Source of the DNA: Halorubrum rubrum
GTDB taxonomy: Archaea > Halobacteriota > Halobacteria > Halobacteriales > Haloferacaceae
Length of the DNA stretch: 64,000 bases
NCBI RefSeq assembly: GCF_024494685.1
Contig: NZ_JANHDM010000003.1
Coordinates: 62,001-126,000 of the forward strand
Direction: 5' to 3'
This document shows, in pieces, positions 57,401-64,000 of the stretch; positions within the stretch are counted from its first letter, which is position 1, and every line of letters begins with the position of its first letter. Both the position numbers and the translations under genes were made by a program. The notes below the pieces were generated by a model. It made no database searches, was not told the DNA's origin, and worked only from the letters and a program-made list of their open reading frames with translations.

Positions 57401-58168
57401 CCGGGCGTGACACCGGTCCCACAACACCTCGCCGACCGCGGCGGCCGACCGGACCCGACCCGCGGCCTCCGTCGGGTGGAATCCGAGGAGTTCGGCGGGA
57501 TCGAACGCGACGCGGTCCCAGTCGAGATCCGTCGGCGGGCCGGCCGGAACCGGCTCGACGTCCGTGCCGGAGACGACGACCGACTCAGACGCGCCGTCCG
57601 TTTCGGCCGGCTCGTCGTCGGGGTCGGGATCCCCGTCGTCGGGGTCGGGATCCGACCCGCGGGCGTCCCCGTCCCCGGAGCGGTCGTCGAAAGCAGTGCC
57701 TTCCTCGAAGGCGGCGCGGTCCTCGAAGACGGCACGACCGTCGACGACGACATCGCGGTCGCCGACGACGAGCGTCCCCTTCTCGGGCGTTCCGTGGCCG
57801 TCGACAGCGGTCTTGCCGTCCGCCAGGAAGGGCTCCACGACGCCGACCGCCCGGAGGGTCCCCGTACGGTTCGCGTCGTCGAACCGCCCCTTGACCGCGC
57901 TCGCCGGCACCGAGGGAACGTTCGGGACCCACTCGTACAGCGTTTCGGCGATCCCGTCGTCGCCGCGCCCCTCGAGGAACTCCTGCCAGGTGTACCGGCC
58001 GACCCTGACGGGGTCGCCGGAGGTCGGCACCGTGCTCGTCCTCCGTGTCGTACTCGTCGTGTTCGTCGCACTCGTACCGTCGTCTGACGCGGGCGTCGCT
58101 TCCGCCCTCTCCCCCCCGTCACCGTCCCCGTCGGTGACGGGGTCGTTCCCCGCGTCCCCTCCGTCCAT
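54479..58168 (-). CDS. pilB: Type IV pilus assembly ATPase PilB with repeat-bearing tail
   Basis: The 1229-residue protein has a haloarchaeal acidic N-terminal region, an N-domain, and a VirB11/T2SSE ATPase core at about 640-900. The core carries Walker A FAGGTASGKTTSLN, Asp box SIEDTREVELPQRN, Walker B DYIVMGEIRGEEG and His box TGHTTYTTFHAD. An acidic, low-complexity tail follows that contains ten perfect copies of the heptad TEGEEDW. It powers pilus assembly with PilC. The ATG at 58168 is chosen because sequence beyond it is shadow and a divergent promoter occupies the spacer. The long tail is unusual for PilB. Confidence 0.88.
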   Translation of the reverse strand: MDGGDAGNDPVTDGDGDGGERAEATPASDDGTSATNTTSTTRRTSTVPTSGDPVRVGRYTWQEFLEGRGDDGIAETLYEWVPNVPSVPASAVKGRFDDANRTGTLRAVGVVEPFLADGKTAVDGHGTPEKGTLVVGDRDVVVDGRAVFEDRAAFEEGTAFDDRSGDGDARGSDPDPDDGDPDPDDEPAETDGASESVVVSGTDVEPVPAGPPTDLDWDRVAFDPAELLGFHPTEAAGRVRSAAAVGEVLWDRCHARYDLYEMPVLKGYYTWDDYADEYFHDEEGTPPTDEEGEPLAFTHEDKVDALGFDPDRIGEALAAGGDAASDLAALVDERTVDVNPDVDEDAFFSTADGATTFVNRYDLEKAVPMPKKTHFREEERYWVNEPYAFVIVFRSTKENERKYYAVQPYLTRIETDLIEFLTGKLRTSIKYADESIAGGDEAFREGVIAEETRTLLDRYGLYEETSGTNEFVSDLLGRIDLDRFGIDPTEGLPGRLAGAVGYRPPEDGNAAGEGAPVTISARPEPAVLEEDARTLSAYQVEKLLYYLKRDFIGYERIDPIKHDINVEDISCDGYDSPVFVYHADYEQIITNVYHGTDELDDFVVKLAQRSGKGISKRRPQVDATLPDGSRAQLTLGREVSDHGTNYTIRQFNDVPFTPIDLINWRTFSLEQMTFLWLCIENNKNLIFAGGTASGKTTSLNAVSLFIPSNAKIVSIEDTREVELPQRNWIASVTRPSFSDDDKGDVDEFDLLEAALRQRPDYIVMGEIRGEEGRTAFQVMSTGHTTYTTFHADSVGEVLKRFTTDPINVSKTMFTALDLVSIQTSTRVKGRKVRRNKSLTEINHYDAENDEINVQDVFQWQAETDEFLRMGDSNVLEEIMFDRGWSRATLDEELRKRRIVLAYLIDRGLNSYAQVAATFQAFINDPETVLALMANDELERSLEDLREMESVLIDVDRDKEEMVPRPDPDEDGREEAAAILADAEDVFETYRGSVPDSVADALLAVDPARGVEARPDDEREALEAIAADAAAIEAEANEASEARAGAPSEASGPTGGSDVPSDDGSADGDIDFGRPFGDGIDVVGPVPEADAGADDLVGGGASIEGTPADSIDRGWDDATDEGDVDSDESETEGEEDWTEGEEDWTEGEEDWTEGEEDWTEGEEDWTEGEEDWTEGEEDWTEGEEDWTEGEEDWTEGEEDWTERADEDADDAGPADDGWGFESVEPTEEEG
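54569..54778 (-). repeat. Ten perfect copies of a 21-bp tandem repeat in pilB
   Basis: Ten identical 21-base units (ggtccagtcctcctcacctt plus c on the plus strand) begin at 54569 and repeat every 21 bases to 54778. They encode the heptad TEGEEDW in frame. The absence of any mismatch among copies indicates recent expansion or ongoing homogenisation. Copy number would be expected to vary between strains. Confidence 0.97.
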
Positions 58169-58279
58169 AGAGCGAACCACTCGTCTCCCGTTGAAAAAGG
58201 TGTCTCGCAAATATCCGGGTTTGATAACCTCGGTGTCGGGAGCGTGAACTTTTAGCCGTTCCTCCGCGCACTCGGGGAC

Positions 58280-58957
58280 GTGACTCGTCTCCGTCGGCTG
58301 CGCGATCGGGCGGTTCGCCGACGGGTGCGCGACGCGATCGCGGAGGAGCTGCTCGGGGATCCCCGCAGCCTCGCCGTCGTGTTCGCGCTGACGGCGTTCA
58401 TGTTCCTCATCGGCGTCGACTACTACGCCGGCACCCTCGGAGAGGTCCCGACGGTCCTGTGGCCGCTGTACGCCGACTCCGCGGTGGCGGTCGCGCTCGG
58501 CGCGCTCTCGCTCGCGACGCTGCTTCCGACCGTCGGCTCCGGCGAGCCGGTGACCGAGACGCCGACGAACCGTCCCCTCGCGTACCTCCACACGCTCTCG
58601 TTCGTCTGGCTCGTCCAGTTCGGGCTGTGGCCGCTGGTCTCCCTGAACCTGGCGTTCGAGTCGTACGTGACCGCCCCCGACGCGTGGATCTACTACTGGG
58701 GCGTGTTGGGGACGCACCTGTGTTTCGTCGGCCTCGCGCTGCTGTTCCCCGCGTTCGGCCGGACGACTCGCGGTGCGCTGGCTGTCGCCGGCGCGCTCGG
58801 CGTCGCGAACGTCGTCGTCGACTACTGGGCCGGCTACTACCCACCGCTTTTGTACGAGCCGGGCGTCGGCCTGGCACTCGCCACCCTCGGGATCGCCGGG
58901 CTCTGCGTGTGGCTCGCGAGCCGGTCGTTCCGGCGGCTGGACGCCGAGTCGGCGTGA
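58280..58957 (+). CDS. DUF1405 membrane protein
   Basis: The 225-residue protein has six or so hydrophobic helices, with LAVVFALTAFMFLIGVDYYAG, TLSFVWLVQFGLWPLVSLNL and YYWGVLGTHLCFVGLALLFP. This is the layout of the DUF1405 family of unknown function found in Bacilli and haloarchaea. Translation starts with GTG 58280, about 28 bases after a TATA-like GAACTTTTAG, so it is leaderless. It is divergent from pilB across 111 bases. Confidence 0.82.
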   Translation: MTRLRRLRDRAVRRRVRDAIAEELLGDPRSLAVVFALTAFMFLIGVDYYAGTLGEVPTVLWPLYADSAVAVALGALSLATLLPTVGSGEPVTETPTNRPLAYLHTLSFVWLVQFGLWPLVSLNLAFESYVTAPDAWIYYWGVLGTHLCFVGLALLFPAFGRTTRGALAVAGALGVANVVVDYWAGYYPPLLYEPGVGLALATLGIAGLCVWLASRSFRRLDAESA

Positions 58958-59071
58958 GACGCGAGCGGCGCGGTGAGACTCGCTTACACTAGCGGTCGAT
59001 GCGTTCAACGAGGACGACCATCGACGCGAGATTCGCGCCTTGAAGAAAGATAATTATACGGCGTACGTCAT

Positions 59072-59323
59072 ATGACAGGAGACAGCAGTTCTAACCGGGT
59101 CCCCAGTCAACCGGTTGTCGTCCAAGAGGATACTCATCAGAACGAGATCCCAGAGAACAGTGACTCAGCGCTGTATTCAGTGGACGGCCCGGCCAACTCG
59201 TTCCACGAATTCAAAATCGAGCCCGACGATGCGCTCGTTGAAACACTTCGTGTTGACATCCTCCCGCGCCCGAAGACGCGGGAGTCCCACGGCACCGCTG
59301 AGATGGGATATTACCCACGGTAA
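59072..59323 (+). CDS. Hypothetical protein, possibly partly derived from an insertion sequence
   Basis: The frame from ATG 59072 (MTGDSSSNRVPSQPVVVQED) has a TATA-like AATTATACG about 15-25 bases upstream and moderate coding character for its first 65 codons. Its last about 25 codons run through an IS605-type hairpin, so the true C-terminus was probably altered by an insertion. No family is recognised and its reality is uncertain. Confidence 0.35.
   Translation: MTGDSSSNRVPSQPVVVQEDTHQNEIPENSDSALYSVDGPANSFHEFKIEPDDALVETLRVDILPRPKTRESHGTAEMGYYPR
59252..59284. mobile_element. Right-end hairpin relic of an IS200/IS605-type element
   Basis: The sequence GTTGACATCCTCCCGCG followed by CCCGAAGA and CGCGGGAG forms a perfect 8-bp stem (59261-59268 with 59277-59284) with an 8-base loop. 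TTGACATCC just before a GC stem is characteristic of haloarchaeal IS200/IS605 right ends recognised by the TnpA single-strand transposase. No tnpA or tnpB gene remains in the window, so this is a relic. Confidence 0.5.
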
Positions 59324-59528
59324 GTGACCTCCCTTGCCGAGAGTTCACTCACCCGCCCCCAATTCGACCGACCACTTGCGGCAGACATTCTTCCTCCGGT
59401 TGAACGTACGAGTAGTGGTCCGCAACCAGATCGGTGACGTCGACATCCGCGTGCCCGGCCGGCGCGGTCGCCGACGCTGCGAGACTCCCATGACCGATTG
59501 CGCGAGTCCGATCCGAAGCGCGATACCC

Positions 59529-59942
59529 TCACTCCACGACTTCGACGATCCCGCGCATTCCCTGCGTCTGGTGCGGCGTACAGACGTACTCGACGGTCCC
59601 GGTCTCCTCGAACGTGTACTCGAAGGTGTGGCCGGCCTCGTCGGTCAGTTCGGACTCGAACGCGTCGTCGACGTCGACGACGTTGTGCCCGCCGCCCTCG
59701 CCGGTCCACTCCCAGATCACGGTCGTCCCGACGTCGACCCGGACGTTCGCGGGAGCGAACGAGAGCCCGTTTTCGGCCCCGACGGCGACCTCGACCGTCT
59801 CCCGGCCGGTCCGGTCGACCGGGTCCGCGTCGGTCCCGTCACCACCGCCCGATCCGCCGGTCAGTCCGGCACAGCCGGCGAGAAGGGCGATCGAGGCGGC
59901 ACCGCAGGATCCGACGAGCGCGCGACGGCTTCGTTCGACCAT
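59529..59942 (-). CDS. Halocyanin-like blue copper protein
   Basis: The 137-residue protein has a basic N-terminus with a hydrophobic stretch and lipobox (ALLAGCAGL), followed by a plastocyanin-fold domain. The type 1 copper ligands are visible as His in GGGHNVV and Cys-His-Met in VEYVCTPHQTQGMRG. Such proteins are lipid-anchored electron carriers on the outside of the haloarchaeal membrane, probably feeding terminal oxidases. Its ATG is divergent from the DUF5799 gene. Confidence 0.9.
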   Translation of the reverse strand: MVERSRRALVGSCGAASIALLAGCAGLTGGSGGGDGTDADPVDRTGRETVEVAVGAENGLSFAPANVRVDVGTTVIWEWTGEGGGHNVVDVDDAFESELTDEAGHTFEYTFEETGTVEYVCTPHQTQGMRGIVEVVE

Positions 59943-60034
59943 GTCGCGGGGGAGGGCGGCGATCGAGTAAAACGTCTCGACCGCTCCCCGGCGATGGGAA
60001 CGGGTTTTTCACCGACAGCGCCGAAGGAGCCGGT

Positions 60035-60505
60035 ATGAGCGAATGGACCGACGCGATCGTCGGCGAGCGGATGACCGTCGACACCGAGTTCAACGACCGC
60101 GTGATGGCCTCCCGGTTCTCCAGCCAGGAGTGGGGACTGATCATGACCGCGGCAGAGTTCGAGATCGAGAACTCCGAGGACCCCGAGGCGGCGCGGATCG
60201 TCGCCGACACCTCGAACCTCCCGGCGATCATGCCCGAACTGGAGAACGTCCGGTCGCAGGTCGCCGCGATAGGCGGCGGGGGCGGTCCCGACGGCGCGAG
60301 CCGCGGCTCCGGCGGCACGGGAGACGGGATCCTCGACTCGATCAAGGGCGCGCTCGGCCTCGGCGGGAGCGGCGGGAGCGGCGGCACGACCGACGAGGAG
60401 CTGGAGGCGGCCGAACGGCTCCTCGAGGAGTACGCCGAGGAGCTTCAAGCGCACCTCGAGCAGGTCGGCAAGTGGGATCAGGTACGGGTCGCCTACCAGG
60501 AGTGA
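60035..60505 (+). CDS. DUF5799 protein (156 aa)
   Basis: The start MSEWTDAIVGERMTVDTEF and the conserved-looking SRFSSQEWGLIMTAAEFEIE are features of a haloarchaeal family of unknown function that I recall as DUF5799. The middle is a Gly-rich hinge and the C-terminus a helix (AAERLLEEYAEELQAHLE). It is soluble and small. ATG 60035 is preferred over the long upstream frame, which is shadow of the halocyanin gene. A TTTTTC-rich box about 25 bases upstream may serve as its promoter. Confidence 0.75.
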   Translation: MSEWTDAIVGERMTVDTEFNDRVMASRFSSQEWGLIMTAAEFEIENSEDPEAARIVADTSNLPAIMPELENVRSQVAAIGGGGGPDGASRGSGGTGDGILDSIKGALGLGGSGGSGGTTDEELEAAERLLEEYAEELQAHLEQVGKWDQVRVAYQE

Positions 60506-60569
60506 CCGACGTCTGCGGCCCGCTGCCGCGGCCGACGGATACAACCGCCGAGCCGGCGAACGGCTCCCC

Positions 60570-61223
60570 ATGACCGATATCCCGCTCGAACACGTTCACG
60601 TCGCTCCCGATGACGACGCCGCTCCCGCTCCGGCGGTCTTCGTGCTCCACGGTCGCGGTGCCGACGAGGAGGACCTCCTTCCCGTCGCGGAGTCGCTCCC
60701 CGACGACCTCCACGTGATCAGCCTCCGCGCGCCCGACCCGCTCCAGGGCGGCTACACGTGGTACGAGCTCGACCTCTCCGGCGGCGGGCTCCACGAGAGT
60801 CAGCCGCACGCCGCGGACTTCCGGCGGAGTCTCGATCTGGTCGACGAGAGCGTCGCGGCCGCGATCGACGCCTACGGCCTCGACGCCGACCGGATCGGCT
60901 TGCTCGGGTTCAGCCAGGGTGCGATCACGAGCCTCTCGCTCCTCCTCGAGGGCCCCGACTCCTACGACTGGGTCGTCGGGCTCCACGGCTACCTCCCCGA
61001 CTCACACGCGGAGCTGGCACCCGACGGGATCGAGGGGAAGCCCGTCTTCGTCGGTGCCGGCACGGGCGATCGGGTGATCCCCGAATCGAGAGCCGAGGCG
61101 GCCGTCGACCGGCTGACCGAACTCGGCGTGGACGTGACCTACGAGACGTACGCGACCGGTCACGGGATCGGCCGGGAAGAACTCGCCGACGTGGTCGCGT
61201 TCGTCGGCGCGCGGGTCGCGTGA
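60570..61223 (+). CDS. Phospholipase/carboxylesterase-family hydrolase
   Basis: The 217-residue alpha/beta hydrolase has the oxyanion region FVLHGRGADEEDL, the nucleophile elbow LGFSQGAI (Ser), an Asp in AGTGDRVIP and a His in ATGHGIGRE. This completes the catalytic triad of the YpfH/phospholipase-carboxylesterase family. It hydrolyses short acyl esters in the cytoplasm. The natural substrate is unknown. It follows the DUF5799 gene by 64 bases. Confidence 0.88.
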   Translation: MTDIPLEHVHVAPDDDAAPAPAVFVLHGRGADEEDLLPVAESLPDDLHVISLRAPDPLQGGYTWYELDLSGGGLHESQPHAADFRRSLDLVDESVAAAIDAYGLDADRIGLLGFSQGAITSLSLLLEGPDSYDWVVGLHGYLPDSHAELAPDGIEGKPVFVGAGTGDRVIPESRAEAAVDRLTELGVDVTYETYATGHGIGREELADVVAFVGARVA

Positions 61224-61287
61224 GGACGCACCGATGCCAGGCGGGAGGACGACGACGCGCGGGAGGGTGAGGGACGGCGGATCCGGG

Positions 61288-61893
61288 TCACTCCGCCGGC
61301 CCGTCGGGAGCGTCGAGCGGCTCGGTACACCAGTGACAGAAGTCGAGATCCGCGTCCGTTTTGCGCCCGCAGTTGGGACACTTGATCGTCGACGGGACCG
61401 CCCCCGGCGGCTTCCCCTCGGCGTCGGTGCCGGTTCGCCTCGCCCTTCTCTCGCCTTCTGGACCGGCGGACCCGGCGTCGGACTCGTCGGTCACGGTGCC
61501 GTCCGCCCCGGCCCGCTCGACCGTCCCGGTTCCCGTCTCCCCGGCTCCCGTCCTCCCAGCTCCCGTCTTCCCTCCCGTCTCCACGGTGCGCTCGCCGCCG
61601 GCTCCCCGTTGTCGGTCGTAACGCCGGTTGTTCCGGACCGCGAGGACGTACGCATCGACGACGCTGGCGAGCACCGCGAGCAGGCCGGGCGCGATATCGG
61701 CGAGCGGCGGTGCCTCGCGGGCCAGCAGCCGATCGACGGCCGCGTCCGGCACGAGGAGGACGAGCGTCGCCGTGATCACCACGTACCACCCGAACGCGCG
61801 GGCCCACCGTCGGAGGTACGCGTGGCCGAGTCCGGATATCAACAGCGCCAACAACACGGCGAGCCACGGTCGCCGTCGACGGATCTCGCTCAT
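61288..61893 (-). CDS. Membrane protein with C-terminal zinc ribbon
   Basis: The 201-residue protein has two or three helices at its N-terminus (PWLAVLLALLISGLGHAYLRR, FGWYVVITATLVLLV), a long acidic Gly/Thr-rich linker, and a C-terminal zinc ribbon (CPNCGRKTD and CHWCTEP). The layout resembles DUF7575-type haloarchaeal proteins. The function is unknown. The ATG at 61893 is divergent from the small membrane protein at 61974. Confidence 0.8.
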   Translation of the reverse strand: MSEIRRRRPWLAVLLALLISGLGHAYLRRWARAFGWYVVITATLVLLVPDAAVDRLLAREAPPLADIAPGLLAVLASVVDAYVLAVRNNRRYDRQRGAGGERTVETGGKTGAGRTGAGETGTGTVERAGADGTVTDESDAGSAGPEGERRARRTGTDAEGKPPGAVPSTIKCPNCGRKTDADLDFCHWCTEPLDAPDGPAE

Positions 61894-61973
61894 GCGTCGC
61901 CGGTACGGACTCCGGGGCCGTGTAGTTGTCCCTCCCTCGGAGCGTTTATGCCTCCGAGACGCCGAGTCGACGT

Positions 61974-62129
61974 ATGGTCGGGATCCCGACGACGGAGCTC
62001 CTCACGGGGTTGCGGATGGCTCTCCTCGCCGTCGCCTACTGGGGCGGCGGGTTCGTGGTGGCGTACCTCCTGTACAGGCGGTGGCGCGGCGACGGACCGC
62101 GCGACACCGACGGCGAGGCGGACGACTAG
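61974..62129 (+). CDS. Small single-span membrane protein (51 aa)
   Basis: The start MVGIPTTELLTGLRMALLAV is followed by one hydrophobic helix (AYWGGGFVVAYLLYRRW) and an acidic tail. A GTTTATG box about 30 bases upstream of ATG 61974 fits a leaderless promoter. The in-frame extension to 61926 would overlap that promoter. The family is unknown. Confidence 0.65.
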   Translation: MVGIPTTELLTGLRMALLAVAYWGGGFVVAYLLYRRWRGDGPRDTDGEADD

Positions 62130-62212
62130 CCTCGACGCGGCCCGCGGACCGCGGAGACGATCCCCGATTCCGCATCGGCCACGCTTTTGTCGACGCCCGC
62201 CGGAGGGGCGGT

Positions 62213-63205
62213 ATGACCGACACGGCGCTCGTCATCGGCGGCACGCGGTTCATCGGCCGACACGCGGTCGCGGACCTCACCGAGAACGGCTACCGGGTCA
62301 CGACGCTGACCCGCGGGAACCGAGAGGACCCGTTCGCGGACGACGACCGGGTCTCTCACGTCGAGGGCGACCGCACGAACGACCGCGACCTGGAGGCCGC
62401 GAGGCGCTCCGCGGAGCCCGACGTCGTGATCGACTGCGTGGCGTACCACCCCGCCGACGTGGAGGCGGCGACCGATATCTTCGCCGACGTCGACGCCTAC
62501 GTGTACGTCTCCTCGGGAGCCGCCTACGCGGCCGAGCACGTCCCGAAACGCGAGGGCGAGACGCCGCTCGAGGGGTGTACGCCCGAACAGGCGACCGACG
62601 ACGGCGACGCCACCTACGGCAACCGGAAGGCCGCCGGAGACCGGGCGGTCTTTTCGGCCGCCGAGGACGGCGTCAACGCCATGGCCGTCAGGCCGTGTAT
62701 CGTGTACGGTCCCCACGACTACACCGAGCGGCTCGACTACTGGATCGACCGCGTCCTCACCTACGACCGCGCGGTCGTCCCCGGCGACGGACAGAACCTC
62801 TGGCATCGGGCGTACGTCGAGGACGTGGCGAGCGCGCTCCGGATCGTCGCGGAGCGCGGCGAGGCGGGGACCGCCTACAACGTCGGCGACCGCCGGGCGC
62901 TCACCCTCGAGGAGACGTTGGAGACGATCGCCGCGGTCGCCGACACGACGTGTACGGTCGTGCCCGCGAGCGCGGACGCGCTCGCCGCCGGCGGCCTCGA
63001 GCCGACGGACTTCACGCTCTACCGGGAGTACCCGCACCTGCTCGACACCTGCGCGCTCGCCGACCTCGGCTGGGAGTCGACGCCCGTCGAGGAGGCGATG
63101 GCGCGGAGCGTCGCCGACCACCGCGACTCGGACCGCGACGGGAGCGAGTGGGACCCAGGACGCGACGCCGAGGAGCGAGTACTCGGCGTGAAAGACACGT
63201 TGTAG
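62213..63205 (+). CDS. NAD-dependent epimerase/dehydratase-type SDR protein
   Basis: The 330-residue extended short-chain dehydrogenase has the Rossmann motif LVIGGTRFIGRH at its N-terminus and VYVSSGAAYAAEH with a catalytic-type Ser and Tyr. It then shows TYGNRKAAGDRAV (YxxxK-like) and the VRPCIVYGPHDY region. These are typical of NAD-binding sugar-nucleotide epimerase/reductase-like proteins. The substrate is not evident. The gene is followed by a hairpin array. Confidence 0.82.
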   Translation: MTDTALVIGGTRFIGRHAVADLTENGYRVTTLTRGNREDPFADDDRVSHVEGDRTNDRDLEAARRSAEPDVVIDCVAYHPADVEAATDIFADVDAYVYVSSGAAYAAEHVPKREGETPLEGCTPEQATDDGDATYGNRKAAGDRAVFSAAEDGVNAMAVRPCIVYGPHDYTERLDYWIDRVLTYDRAVVPGDGQNLWHRAYVEDVASALRIVAERGEAGTAYNVGDRRALTLEETLETIAAVADTTCTVVPASADALAAGGLEPTDFTLYREYPHLLDTCALADLGWESTPVEEAMARSVADHRDSDRDGSEWDPGRDAEERVLGVKDTL

Positions 63206-63222
63206 CTCTGCGGTCGGCGTCG

Positions 63223-63309
63223 CCGGACGTAGTCCGGCTTCCAGAGGCGCGTAGCGCCTCGCTGTCGCCGGCGGCTCTACCGCCGGATTTACGCGAGAGC
63301 GAAGCTCTC
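63223..63309. repeat. Array of four perfect short hairpins
   Basis: Consecutive perfect inverted repeats lie at 63223-63237 (CCGGAC/GTCCGG, loop GTA), 63244-63260 (GAGGCGC/GCGCCTC, loop GTA), 63268-63286 (CCGGCGG/CCGCCGG, loop CTCTA) and 63295-63309 (GAGAGC/GCTCTC, loop GAA). They follow the epimerase stop and occupy a spacer without genes. The array resembles a repetitive intergenic or terminator-like element. Confidence 0.65.
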
Positions 63310-63501
63310 TCCCTGCGCCTGCGAGCGCCCGGTAGGGCACGAGCAACGAGGCCGGGGAGGCGTGAGGTGCGGGGCCGTGCGGTCGGGTGGGGCTTTGGTG
63401 GAGTCGACCGCGCCGGCAACCGCGTACAGCCGAGCGGCCGGGGCCCTCCAAACCGCCATCGAGCGGGCAACCACGGAGGAGATCGGAGCGGCGTCGACTC
63501 G
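63310..63501. other. Intergenic stretch with purine-rich Halorubrum-like repeat text
   Basis: About 190 bases between the hairpins and the acetyltransferase contain a GC-rich phrase (gcctgcgagcgcccggtagg and the following gcacgagcaacgaggccg) that I recall as a widespread Halorubrum intergenic element. I found no gene on either strand. The identification is from memory and was not checked. Confidence 0.35.
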
Positions 63502-64000
63502 TCAGTACGCCGCGTCCCACCGCGCCGCCTTCCGTCGGTTCTCGCAGTCGAGACACTCGACGGCGTCCATCGTGTCGATCGCGACGTTCGTCCCCTCGCA
63601 GTTCCCGCAGAAGTAGCCGTAGCGAGTCTCGTGGTCGGCGTCGGCGTACGCGACGTAGAAGGGCGCTTTCGAGCCGCGCTCGCTCTCGTCGAAGGCGACG
63701 TACACCGTCTCGCCGTCGGCCGTCTCGTAGATCCCCTCTCGAAGTCCCCCCTCGCGGCCGATCCGCTTGCGGTAGAGTCGTTCGCGGAACTCCTCGTCGC
63801 CGATGTCGACGACGCGCTCGCCCGAGAGGTCGTACCCCTCGCGCTCGTAGAAGGCGGTCCCGGCCTCGTTGTCGACGAGGACCTTCCCCTCGATGCTGTC
63901 GACGTCGCGGTCGCGCAGCTCGTCCTCGACGCGTTCGAGCAGTGCCGAGCCGATCCCCGACTCGCGGTGGTCCGGATGGACGTGGAGCCAGTCGATCTCG
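63502..64000 (-). CDS. GNAT acetyltransferase with C-terminal zinc finger, partial
   Basis: The minus frame is open from the right edge to the stop at 63502, giving at least 165 residues. The visible part begins IDWLHVHPDHRESGIGSALL (GNAT motif A with acetyl-CoA-binding GIGSAL), followed by FYEREGYDLSGE (motif B). A C-terminal module has FCGNCEGTN and CLDCEN, a zinc finger. The N-terminus lies beyond the window. GNATs transfer acetyl groups to amines; the substrate is unknown. Confidence 0.85.
   Translation of the reverse strand, partial: EIDWLHVHPDHRESGIGSALLERVEDELRDRDVDSIEGKVLVDNEAGTAFYEREGYDLSGERVVDIGDEEFRERLYRKRIGREGGLREGIYETADGETVYVAFDESERGSKAPFYVAYADADHETRYGYFCGNCEGTNVAIDTMDAVECLDCENRRKAARWDAAY

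Noticed and set aside
58169-59008. Extension of the pilB frame upstream to 59008
   Set aside because: The extension covers the divergent DUF1405 gene and its promoter, and the resulting sequence is not PilB-like.

Overview
The window is haloarchaeal chromosome, most likely Halorubrum or a close relative. This is inferred from the high GC content, the strongly acidic proteins, the leaderless promoters (a TATA box about 25-30 bases before the start codon) and families largely restricted to haloarchaea, such as a fused NuoCD, halocyanin, HTH-10 and TrmB-like regulators, and PilB/PilC operons with haloarchaeal pilin-like proteins. An intron-bearing tRNA-Trp gene also fits. No species-level marker was verified.

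Positions 1 to about 14.4 kb are the right-hand part of an integrated, plasmid- or virus-like element that continues past the left edge. It carries an Orc1/Cdc6 initiator, a HerA/VirD4-like P-loop ATPase with a coiled coil and a C-terminal winged helix, a PhiH1-type winged-helix repressor, and a tyrosine integrase at the right end. About twenty tightly overlapping small genes of unknown function surround these, several with zinc fingers (one SWIM type). The control region (9.36-9.57 kb) between the repressor and the rightward operon contains a predicted three-way-junction RNA. Operator-like palindromes lie at 3.35 kb and 5.62 kb. An alkaline-phosphatase/sulfatase-like cargo gene at 6.4-7.4 kb is frameshifted.

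From 14.4 to 31 kb the chromosome carries a peroxiredoxin, an AMP-forming acyl-CoA synthetase, a Tat lipoprotein, gyrA and gyrB (gyrB interrupted by a 564-residue intein that itself contains an Xre-like helix-turn-helix), a threonine synthase, an isolated nuoCD, an HTH-10 regulator, a ThuA-like protein, and a cluster of two membrane proteins with an ArsR-like regulator. A soluble chemotaxis transducer is followed by a truncated cheW.

From 32.2 to 33.8 kb lies a graveyard of mobile DNA next to tRNA-Trp: a transposase fragment, an integrase with two frameshifts, and a 545-bp element with terminal inverted repeats enclosing an intact DUF1059 gene.

From 34 to 47 kb there are housekeeping genes: guaB, a TrmB-like regulator, a HalX response regulator, a Hel308-like helicase, a squalene/phytoene synthase, bacterial PH-domain proteins, gdhA and a cation diffusion facilitator. 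From 47.3 to 58.2 kb there is a type IV pilus cluster. Its PilB ends in a perfect 10-copy 21-bp tandem repeat. From 58.3 kb to the end there are a DUF1405 protein, halocyanin, DUF5799, an esterase, a zinc-ribbon membrane protein, an epimerase, an array of four perfect hairpins and a partial GNAT acetyltransferase.
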